DNA of 18,922 nucleotides from Gracilaria vermiculophylla (lineage: Eukaryota; Rhodophyta; Florideophyceae; Gracilariales; Gracilariaceae): the NCBI GenBank assembly GCA_019155205.2, contig JAHNZQ020000016.1:2445100-2464021 (forward strand), read 5' to 3'. The position numbers and the translations under genes were made by a program. The notes beneath the pieces are model-generated. The model did no database searches, had not been told where the DNA came from, and saw only the letters and a list, made by a program, of their open reading frames with translations. Below, in pieces: positions 1-8,080 of the stretch (position 1 is the first letter of the stretch; each line of letters starts with the position of its first letter).

Positions 1-3000
1 CTGTATTGGTCCCTTGACTCATTATTGTAATAACCGCTCTTCTGACATTGTTTTCTGCTGTGATCGGTCCGTAGCTCATTCTTGACATAACCACGCTCTT
101 GATGTTCCTGTCTACCGTGGTCGTTTCCTCTTTCATTCATACGAACACCATCTCGCCCATTTTCTCTGGGGCGGTAGTTACTATTCGGCCTGTTCTCGAC
201 ACGACCGCGCTCTCGGTCTTCTCTACCATGGTCGCCCCTTCCGTCATTGATGTGATCGCGGTATCGGTTATTTTGTCGGCGGTAGTCGCCGTTTGGCTCG
301 TTCATGCTATGGGCGCGCTCTTGATGTTCCCCTCTGCCGTAGTCGCCTCTTCCCTCATAAAGACGATCGCCTTCTCGCCCATTTTCTCTGTGGCGGTAGT
401 TACTGTTCGGCTTGTTCTCGACACGACCGCACTCTCGATCTTGTGTACCATGGTTGCTTTTTCCGTCATGGGTGTGATCGCGGTATCGGCCATTTTTTCG
501 GCGGTAGTCGCCGTTTGGCTCGTTCATGGTATGGGCGCGCTCTTGATGTTCCCCTCCGCCGTAGTCGCCTCTTCCCTCATAAAGACGATCGCCTTCTCGC
601 CCATTTTCTCTGTGGCGATAGCTACTGTTCGGTTTGTTATCGACACGACCGCGCTCTCGATCTTCTCCACCACGGCCGCCCCTTCCCTCCTTGACACCAA
701 AGTGGTCTTGGCCATTTTGTCGGCGGTAGTTTCCGTTTGGCTCGTTCATGGCATGACTGTGATCTCGGTGTTCCCCTCTGCCGTAGTCACCTCTTCCCTC
801 ATTAAGACGACCGCCTTCTCGCCCATTTTCTTTGTGGCGATAATTACTGTTCGGATTTTTCTCGACACGACCGCTCTCTCGATCTTCTCCACCATGGTTG
901 CTTTTTCCGTCATGGATGTGATCGCGGTATCGGCCATTTTGTCGGCGGTAGTCGCCGTTTGGCTCGTTCATGGTATAGGCGCGCTCTTGATGTTCCTCTC
1001 TGCCGAAGTCGCCTCTTCCCTCATTGAGACGACCTTCTTCTCGCCAATGTTCTTTATGGCGATAGTTACTGTTCGGCTTGTCCTCGGCACGACCGCTCTC
1101 TCGACCTTCTCTACCATGATCGCTTTTTCCGTCAGTGATACGATCACGGTGTCGGCCATTTTGTCGACGGTAGTTTCCGTTTGGCTCGTTCATGACATGA
1201 ACGCGATCTCGGCCTTCCTCTCGGCCACGGTCGCCCTTTGCTTTGTTGAAATGATGGCCTTCTCGGCCATGTTCACTGCGTTTCCTGCCGTTAGGCTCGA
1301 GGTTGAAATTGCCCGGCTCCCGACTTTTTTCTCTGCCGCAATCTTTCACCGACTCATTGACACGAACTTGCTGTCGACATTCTTCTCTGCCGTGACGTTG
1401 GCGGTTTTGATACGTTTTGTCAGTGGCCTTATCTCGTTGTTCGCCTAATTCATGTCTTTGTTTCTTGGATCCACCGCCACAGTCTCGCCGTTGGTCGCCC
1501 ATACCTATACGCTCTTTGTCTTTTCCGTCCTGCGCAGTTGGGCAATCTTTCCGCTTTCGTGGACTCTTTCCGGCGGCATGGGTCTTAATGTCTTTCGAGT
1601 TCCACGCCTCGCGCCCGCTTGCAATGCTTCTTGGCATACCCACACTCTTGGTACTTTGATCTCTCGGACAGTTTCTTGTCCCTCTTTTGCCGTCTCTCTG
1701 AGTGCAACGTTGCACAAATGTGTTCATCTTCTCCTCCAAGTGCTTCTGATCAGCATGTGCTTTGGTCAATGGTTCTCGAGAATGGGTTCTAGCCTCTCGT
1801 TGGGGATAAAACTGCACATCATTCACTTGGGAAGAACGTTTACCGCCTTTTTCGGTGTAAGGCGTTTGATCTTGCTGCTTTTCACCTCGGGATGCTTGAG
1901 AGCGATTCTTTCCCACGATTAGAGCGTTGGAACCCTCAAGAGGATCGATCACGCGACGTCTTTTGCATTGCATATTTGTCTGCTCTGCCGCGTCTAGTCT
2001 TCTTTTTGGTTTCTGTGTGGTGGGGGATTCTGCGGAGATGACAAGGCATTCACCGGCCTTCTTTTTCTTGTCTGAGTCAGTTGCGCCGGTAGGAAGTTCT
2101 TTAACTGGACGATGTTGGCCTCTTTGATTCCGTGTGTTGTGGGTTTGATGCTTTTCCCAATCATCGCCGAGACCTTCACGGTGGACGCATAGCCGGTGTT
2201 TCGTGTCGGTTTTGCTCCGTTGTTTGGCAGACCTGCAGTCAACATTCTGCTGTTTATCATTTGGTAGAGTTGCCATTAGTTGTTGTGGGGACAACAGATC
2301 ATCATCCACGACAGCAGGGAGCTTCCCCAGACACGACTTGTGACCTTGAGAAGAGGCAATATCGCCCGGAAACACATTCATACTGGAATTGGTCTCCTTC
2401 GCATTTGGTTGTTGTGATATTTGAGCTTGTTGGTGTACCTTCTCTGTTGGTCTTACCACTTTCTTAGGTTTGGCAAGATTTTGAATGCCAAAAGTGAATT
2501 CTGGTACTGAATAACAATCACCCGGCCCAAATTCTCTGAACGCTGAATTCTCATGTTGTAAGCGTCCATGTTTAGTCTTCCTTAGAAGACATTTTTCATT
2601 GTCAAATGCTCGAGCGGTAATCAAGAATTCACCCGTTCCCACTCGCCTCTTTTTGGTGGCTGCGGAACAAGGTTCTAGGAAATCTGCGTTTCTCTTGCGG
2701 CGATTCAATGTCTTCGCAGCCTTTGCTTCCCGAACGTGCCCCACCGCTACGTCTCCGTTCAGCGGTGGGACTTGCTGCTGAACTGTCGTTCGGTCAGCTT
2801 CAACCGTAGGGCTCTGGTTGAGCACTGGCGGGAAATATCGGCCGGTCCGCATCCACCATGGCCGAGCAACCCGAACAACCCTCGCTCGGTTTTTGTTTGA
2901 GCAGTGTGAGCGCTCGGTGCGGTTGTCTGCCACTGTCGACGGGCATCGTCTTCGAAAGGGAGGGGAAACGAGCGGAATGTCGTTGGAATCGATGGAGCTC

Positions 3001-3092
3001 GCAAGGGAGGAAGTGTCATCCGCATATGTAGATGGATTCTCCCGTCGGAAGAAACCAAAAACGGAGCCGATTGCAGATATAAGCTTCTGCAT
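1..3092 (-). CDS. Basic, repeat-rich, probably nuclear protein (3' end beyond window)
   Basis: Reading the minus strand from the ATG at 3092-3090, the frame stays open for 1030 codons to position 3 without a stop, so the gene continues past the left edge. The preceding in-frame stop is at 3215-3213, and this is the only in-frame ATG between that stop and residue 81. Its context is favourable (A at -3), and a TATA box lies about 120 bases upstream. I recognise no family. Residues 1-600 are non-repetitive and hydrophilic, with KR clusters typical of nuclear localisation: RRKR near 131, KKRR near 147 and KRRR near 377. From about residue 599 the protein becomes a tandem array of roughly 74-residue units rich in Arg, Asp, Glu, Gly, Asn and Tyr, with motifs such as MNEPNGDYRR and EGRGDYGRGEHQER. 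This composition resembles disordered RNA-binding or splicing-factor tails, but that is inference. Trp codons (TGG) are used normally and no intron is needed. It could also be a low-complexity protein with no RNA role. Confidence 0.85.
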   Translation of the reverse strand, partial: MQKLISAIGSVFGFFRRENPSTYADDTSSLASSIDSNDIPLVSPPFRRRCPSTVADNRTERSHCSNKNRARVVRVARPWWMRTGRYFPPVLNQSPTVEADRTTVQQQVPPLNGDVAVGHVREAKAAKTLNRRKRNADFLEPCSAATKKRRVGTGEFLITARAFDNEKCLLRKTKHGRLQHENSAFREFGPGDCYSVPEFTFGIQNLAKPKKVVRPTEKVHQQAQISQQPNAKETNSSMNVFPGDIASSQGHKSCLGKLPAVVDDDLLSPQQLMATLPNDKQQNVDCRSAKQRSKTDTKHRLCVHREGLGDDWEKHQTHNTRNQRGQHRPVKELPTGATDSDKKKKAGECLVISAESPTTQKPKRRLDAAEQTNMQCKRRRVIDPLEGSNALIVGKNRSQASRGEKQQDQTPYTEKGGKRSSQVNDVQFYPQREARTHSREPLTKAHADQKHLEEKMNTFVQRCTQRDGKRGTRNCPRDQSTKSVGMPRSIASGREAWNSKDIKTHAAGKSPRKRKDCPTAQDGKDKERIGMGDQRRDCGGGSKKQRHELGEQRDKATDKTYQNRQRHGREECRQQVRVNESVKDCGREKSREPGNFNLEPNGRKRSEHGREGHHFNKAKGDRGREEGRDRVHVMNEPNGNYRRQNGRHRDRITDGKSDHGREGRESGRAEDKPNSNYRHKEHWREEGRLNEGRGDFGREEHQERAYTMNEPNGDYRRQNGRYRDHIHDGKSNHGGEDRESGRVEKNPNSNYRHKENGREGGRLNEGRGDYGRGEHRDHSHAMNEPNGNYRRQNGQDHFGVKEGRGGRGGEDRERGRVDNKPNSSYRHRENGREGDRLYEGRGDYGGGEHQERAHTMNEPNGDYRRKNGRYRDHTHDGKSNHGTQDRECGRVENKPNSNYRHRENGREGDRLYEGRGDYGRGEHQERAHSMNEPNGDYRRQNNRYRDHINDGRGDHGREDRERGRVENRPNSNYRPRENGRDGVRMNERGNDHGRQEHQERGYVKNELRTDHSRKQCQKSGYYNNESRDQY
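75..1184 (-). repeat. Five in-frame 222-bp (74-codon) tandem repeats within the coding region
   Basis: Units begin, on the minus strand, at the Pro codon of the MNEP motif: 1184-963, 962-741, 740-519, 518-297 and 296-75. Spacing is exactly 222 bases. The motif recurs as KNEL in the decayed last copy, and a further partial unit fills 74-1. Each unit is two related halves of about 36 and 38 residues, each opening with PN(G/S)(N/D)YR. An extra 37-residue half unit lies upstream at 1295-1185. The middle copies (297-740) are nearly identical at the DNA level, suggesting recent expansion by unequal exchange, while the outer copies are diverged. Confidence 0.9.
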
Positions 3093-3209
3093 GGTGGTGT
3101 GCAAATTATTACAGAATGCAGAGCCACCGAACGTCTGATCTCCAAAAGAATGAGGTTGTGATTGTTGGGTCGGGCAGACCTGGAGATAACACTGTGAAGT
3201 GAAAAAGGG

Positions 3210-3217
3210 TATTTATA
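3210..3217 (-). promoter_or_regulatory. TATA box (TATAAATA) for the minus-strand repeat-protein gene
   Basis: The minus strand reads CCGTATAAATACCC here, a textbook TATA element. It lies 118 bases upstream of the ATG at 3092, so transcription would begin near 3180-3187 and leave a 5' leader of about 90-95 bases. Its placement relative to a strong ATG is the main support for the chosen start. Confidence 0.6.
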
Positions 3218-5355
3218 CGGCAATGAGAAACTGGGGACTGGCTATGTTGACTCAACACGAATGAAAAACGAAAAGATCTTGTGGTGACACATACAAATTC
3301 CGTCAAAGGTGAACGCCATGGCCCGGAAGAACATGATAATTGCACACTGTCGGTACTTGTGATTTGCATTAAAGTGGATTCCAGTCACGTTCATGCTTCG
3401 AATTCCCTCGCAACATTGCTCGATTTTCTCTCTTGTGAATTCCATTGTAGAGGATGTTGACCAACAGTGTTGGTATCTGTGTTGTGTGCGCTGCAATTGG
3501 TTTGCTTTGCGTCTATGCTGCATTCTAATGCTGTATTTGCAACTTGATTGTGAGGTTTGTGTCAGTCAAACCACAGCGCGTTTTGCAGATAATTTTGATG
3601 GAGCGTAGCAAGTGTGTTCAACTTACTCGAAGCAGGGCTTAGTATTGGAGATTTCTGCGAGTGCTAAGGCAGTACTCTAGTAATCCAAAGCACGGGCTTT
3701 GGTAAGGGTCCATGAACCACCCTTTGATATCGTTTTGCGACAGATGCCCCAGGCTGGGCGACATGATTTTTGACAAAGATCACAAAAGACGTTTTTTTGG
3801 GAGTGTGTAGTAGAGACAAGCGAATATCTCTGAGCAAAACTGTCAACCGTACGTCAAAAAGACCGCAGCGCTGGATCTGCTTGGTGTGGTCTTACGTGGA
3901 GCACACGGCATATTTTGCTCTTGAATGTGTCAACGAGAATTGCAAAATCATAGCAAAAGGAAATGCAGAGTCCACTTGAGATGTGGATGTATGCCTTGAA
4001 AGGGTGTGTTGTATTCACCACTCGGACGGTGATCTTGAAAAGCGAGCAGAAATGCAAGTTTGGACTTTGAATGAGATTGAGGAAGAGACTTTAACGTTTT
4101 TGTCAAGTTTCGTGGTCATCATGTCCGGAGGGCATTTCCTGAGGCTAGAATTGTTATCTGGAAGGCATGATCACATTTTGATAGTTTCGGCCCATCGTAG
4201 AGCTAATAGACGGGCTGGGAAAGGTGGTGTGAAGGAGACGCTTCCAGATCATTCCCTTCTTTCGCAGATGAGGGGATTTTAAATGAAATCAAAGTAAGGG
4301 GATTGAACGAAGCAAGAGAATTTATGCCTGGTTCCACTTCTTAACGAAAGATAAAAGATTTGTTCAACTTTAAAGTCAGAACAAATCCAAGGGTTCGAAG
4401 CCGAGGATAAGCAGGTATTTCCACATCACAATGGAACAAACATCTATGAACGTCACAAAGCTTCCCGGAACTTCAAGCGCATCTCAGGACAAATACGCTT
4501 TTGGAATTCACGCACACACTACAACTCAACGACATTGAGATGTTTCAATCAAGGCTGAAGTCGCAGATGTACACCAAACATCCAAGATCGTGATGAAAGT
4601 CAAGTACATTATTGTTAGCGCAGACGAAGGTGTCAGGTCGGGTGTCCCTATGTCAACACTTCAAAAGCTGCTACATGTTTATCAAAAATGAGAGAGCTGA
4701 ACTCCAGGAAAATTGTCGCAACTCATTCACAAGGCTGCTCTGATTGAGCTGATAGGAGGCAAAAAATGCTGAATAATTGCATCTCTGAAAGTTCTCAGCG
4801 TGATAACGTAGGCGTTGATCCCGCCGTTTGTGGTATTGGACTAGCACTTGCAATCTGTGCGGGTCTGCAAAAAGCCGGTTTTGAGTGCAAATGATATTCA
4901 TTTTTCTCATATCAACAAAAGCCTTTGGCTCAGATGCGGACTGTTGTCCTAAAATACTAGAATTAGGATGAGACATTGAAGACGTTGTGGAAAGGAGCCG
5001 TAGCTACAAAATATATCACAGCGGAGAACACATATGCATGATTTTGAATTCAACTGAAAGTGTAAGAAATATCTCAGAGAGGACTGCATTACATGATGAT
5101 TTTTTCTCGGAAAGTGTACTGGACGATATTACTTGGCAATTTATACGAAGAGTAGTACAGCGCTACCTTGAAAGCAATATAAAAGAACGCGTTGCTTCTC
5201 GGCTACTGGAAAGTAAAAAGGAAACAACACTCAATAATCAATTTTGTCTACTCTTGAACAACTTAAAGTTCCTCACCTGCACAGTATCAACAATACCGTA
5301 GCTCATCAGTTGTAAATCAGCTCTGAAGGGGCTGCGATACCTTACAGAGGTAAGG
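3218..5355. other. AT-rich spacer with no recognisable gene
   Basis: About 2.1 kb with only short frames in all six readings and no motif I recognise. The longest candidate, on the plus strand at 4987-5301 (104 codons, opening with GTG; first ATG near 5038), encodes a charged, helix-prone stretch with no homology I can name. It could be a lone exon or chance. A minus-strand frame at 4671-4976 is similarly anonymous. I call no gene here. Confidence 0.5.
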
Positions 5356-5357
5356 TA

Positions 5358-5383
5358 AAGTCTGTTTCAAAAATATATGACAC
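5358..5383 (+). repeat. Left terminal inverted repeat of the Tc1-type copy
   Basis: Outer repeat beginning one base after the TA at 5356-5357, with core GTTTCAAAAATATATGACA. An inner diverged copy with core ATTTCAAAATCATAGTACA lies about 100 bases inward. The first base is A instead of the usual C of CAGT. Confidence 0.7.
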
Positions 5384-6617
5384 ATGGCATTTTGATGCAA
5401 ATCATCGTTTTTAGTACTGCAATGCTACCAAAATCAGTTTTCAGAAAACTACAAGTTAAAAAACCATTTCAAAATCATAGTACATTTCACTTTCAACCTT
5501 CATTTTGCCTTCTTTACTAGATGATTTTCGATTTTGTGTACCAAAGAATAATAATTCAACGCTTTTGCATCGCGTTTCTCTAACGTCCCACACTTAAAAT
5601 ATTCATAGTTTTCGCGCTATTTCCAATACTTTTCTTTTAATCAAAACCTGTTCAGAATGGCCTGTAATGGCCATAAATCATTCTAGCGAGTACAGATTAT
5701 TCGTTTTCTAGAGGGTCGCAGTAAACCTAACGCGTAAGTAACTGCGTTGCATTAGTTTATTGCAAGCGAAGAACGTTTTTCATTGCTATAAACTACTAAA
5801 CGGCGGCGCTATCTTGGTAAAAACCCAGTTTACATTTCTGATAAGATATGAATAATTTTACAAAACATTGTGTTAAAGCATATGAAAGCCATTTTTAAGT
5901 CTGTAATGCTTACTGAAAAGGCTTTATATGTAGTTGTTTTCATCGAAAATACAGTACATAGCATAATTTAAGCTCTAATAAAACTTTTCTATGTTCATAT
6001 TTTATTTGATCATTGTTGCTTATGATTGCAATATGTAAAACACTATTGTTCATCTTAATCAAAGTTTTACTCATTTTTAAATACATTCTGCTTGCAGCTG
6101 ACGTTTTTTTCAGTGCTTATTGTATACTGTGGCACCATTATTTGTTTATGTGTAGCTTTCAAAAGGAAACGTTGTTCAGTTTTATAAACGGAAAGAACTT
6201 TGAAGCGTTTTTCATTACCATTTTATTCATATTTTGTAAACGATTTGTTCTTTTCATGGGTTTTTTAGTGCAAAAAACATTGTCAAGATACTATTCTTGC
6301 AAAATGTTATGCTCATTGTTTTAGCTGAGTATTATTAAGCCATCTATAAAGCTTCATGTTTATATTACAGTAAATATTGAAGAAAATGGTATAGAAATGA
6401 GAACAATGGCCTAGATCTAAGGTACTATTTAAAGTATTGTGTTGTAAGCTTTTACTTTATAAGATCTTATGCCTTTTTGAGGAAAGAAAACAACATGATG
6501 TGAAAATAATTGCGTGCGAGTTGGAAATTTCCTATACTTTTGAGACGCGTTTTTGAGGGTTTTAACGCGAGAGGTGGCTACAGTAGGCAAAAATCCATAT
6601 TTTTTGCCGCTTTTGCA

Positions 6618-6643
6618 CTGTCCTATACTTTTGAAACGCACTG
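6618..6643 (-). repeat. Right terminal inverted repeat of the Tc1-type copy
   Basis: On the minus strand it begins CAGTGCGTTTCAAAAGTATA, immediately inside the TA at 6644-6645. A second copy with the same CCTATACTTTTGA core (plus-strand sense) is at 6531-6543, 91 bases inward. Confidence 0.75.
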
Positions 6644-6647
6644 TACC

Positions 6648-6905
6648 TGTAACACAGTACCTCACAAACCCTGATGACTTGACCCAAGGCACATAATAAC
6701 TGGTGACCGCCATTTATGGACATCGTGTCAATTAAATCGTAACAGTAAGTAGTTAGGAATTAGAACCTTCTCTAGTACTTAAGGCCGTCGCTGCTCTGCA
6801 GCCGGCAAGAGGGAGGATGGGGACACGGACCGGGGAGGAGGGGGAGTAAAGACGAACGACGCGACCGACAGAGGAGGACAGAGAACCGATGGACACTCTT
6901 TTCTA
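6648..6905 (+). repeat. 5' LTR
   Basis: It begins TGTAACACAG and aligns without gaps to 11550-11807. The terminal dinucleotide is TA here, where the 3' copy has the expected CA. The sequence TATGGACATCGTGTCAATTA and the later AGTACTTAAGG stretch are shared by both copies. A G-rich tract lies at about 6810-6848. I see no clear TATA box. Confidence 0.95.
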
Positions 6906-6924
6906 CTTGATAGCATCGCCACGA
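6906..6924 (+). promoter_or_regulatory. Candidate primer-binding site of the retrotransposon
   Basis: The primer site should start within a few bases of the LTR end. The sequence here, CTTGATAGCATCGCCACG, contains TTGATAGC where a tRNA-complementary site would be expected to begin TGG. I cannot assign a tRNA, so this is positional inference with a possible mutation in the first bases. Confidence 0.25.
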
Positions 6925-6940
6925 ACCGATCAACGAACGA

Positions 6941-8080
6941 ATGCCGGACAGACCGTCGCAGATACCGAGACCGAGGACACGTTCTGCTGCAAGGATTGCA
7001 TTACGACCTTCGCAAAGTTCCGCACTGCCCGAGATGTCGATGAACACATCTCTAGTACCGGAGGATGTCCAGGAAATGGATCAGAGCATATCGAATGTAA
7101 CAGCTGCCACGATGCCAGCAATGCAAGAACAGATGCAGAGCATGCGTGAGCAGATCGAAGCGCAACAGGCCCAGATTGCACAGCTCACTAGCGAAGTTCC
7201 GCCAGCTCAAATTTCGGTGCAAAGAGCCGCCTCAGCTGAGTTTCATCAGCAAGGTGCTGCGGTGAACACCCCACCAATCGCTCCTACGAAGATACCCAAA
7301 ATCAGGTCTTTTACGGGATCCCGCGATGAACAAAACTCGACCAAAGTGAGAGCTTTCATCTACAACGTGAAGAAGGTGAAAAAGCTGATAAAGATGACAA
7401 AGTCTAGCATGCTGGACCTTGCAGACTGTTACCTAAGAGATCGGGCTGCGACATGAATGATGAACTTAGAAGCAAACGATCGTAAGCCGAAGACCGTGTC
7501 AGACTTACGAGAAGCTATGTTGAAGGAATTTGTGCCAGCTGATGAGAAGGCTAGAGCCAAGACAAGGTTCATGAAGCACAGACTGACGAAGTCAGTAGAT
7601 TCGTATGAACCGACTTCTCGCGACTCGGTGGAGATCTGTCACACACCTTCATCGGAAGCATATTTGTTTTTCTTCAATGGATTGACTGATGAGTTCAAGG
7701 AAGAATTCGCGAAGAAGTACCCCACTGGAGAGCGTGAGAGCTTACAGGACTTTTATGAGCACGCAAGAACGCTGGAAATAGCCATGCAATGGAACATCAA
7801 AACCACGAAACGTGGTACTGACCGCTCCAGCAAGACCAACAAGGATCGTGCACCAACGAAGAAACGAGAAAACAAGAAGAAGGGTGCGTCTAAAACCAAG
7901 ACAAAGAACCGAGAAAAGGATACACTGTATCGCAGACTGGTTGAGGATGGAGAGAGGAGTTTGTATCGCAAGAACGCACGCTGCTACGATTGCGGTGGGA
8001 AGTACATGCCGTCCAACACGTGTCCTGATGACTCCGGAAACGGAAAGACAACCGACGCTCACGATTCCCCAGACGAGTAA
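6941..8080 (+). pseudogene. gag: Retrotransposon gag (capsid/nucleocapsid), one in-frame stop
   Basis: The ATG at 6941 opens 35 bases after the 5' LTR. The frame runs 171 codons to a TGA at 7454-7456 and continues in the same frame for 207 codons to a TAA at 8078-8080. The N-terminal part is polar and then Gln/Met-rich, with coiled-coil character (around MQEQMQSMREQIEAQQAQIA). Next comes a capsid-like region opening with KIRSFTGS. A Lys/Arg-rich stretch (about 7850-7930) precedes a zinc knuckle at 7982-8023, which reads C-X2-C-X4-M-X4-C: the metal-binding His of the usual CCHC is Met (ATG at 8006). Gag proteins coat and package the element RNA. The internal TGA sits where TGG (Trp) would fit, so it is probably a point mutation and not a gene boundary. 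Confidence 0.85.

Larger units (their letters stand above)
5358..6643 (-). mobile_element. Decayed Tc1/mariner-type transposon copy, about 1.29 kb
   Basis: The terminal inverted repeats agree at about 20 of the first 25 positions. The left end reads AAGTCTGTTTCAAAAATATA and the right end, reverse-complemented, reads CAGTGCGTTTCAAAAGTATA. Each end abuts a TA dinucleotide (5356-5357 and 6644-6645), the hallmark target duplication of this superfamily. Each end also has a second inner copy of the repeat (about 5463-5485 and 6531-6550), giving an IR/DR arrangement. The interior is AT-rich and I cannot read a transposase in it. Sub-terminal sequence next to the left end resembles the right, 3' side of the better preserved copy at 13570-14848, so this copy is probably in reverse orientation. 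It is either a non-autonomous derivative or a very old copy. Confidence 0.75.

Noticed and set aside
99..1448. Long plus-strand frame of 449 codons with a repeated hydrophobic pattern, and its continuation at 1452-1922
   Set aside because: It uses the same triplet register as the open minus-strand gene and is its mirror. Its stops at 1446 and 1920 are Leu codons on the minus strand. The minus reading extends much further, to 3092, and has a promoter and sensible composition.
2759..3223. Minus-strand 154-codon frame over the 5' part of the repeat-protein gene
   Set aside because: It lies in a different frame from the 1030-codon gene, covers its TATA box and start, and is low in coding character. 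It is a shadow.
6013..6324. Plus-strand 103-codon hydrophobic frame inside the first Tc1-type element
   Set aside because: Its Phe/Leu/Ile-rich composition is explained by AT-rich sequence inside a decayed transposon. No transposase motif is present in this frame.
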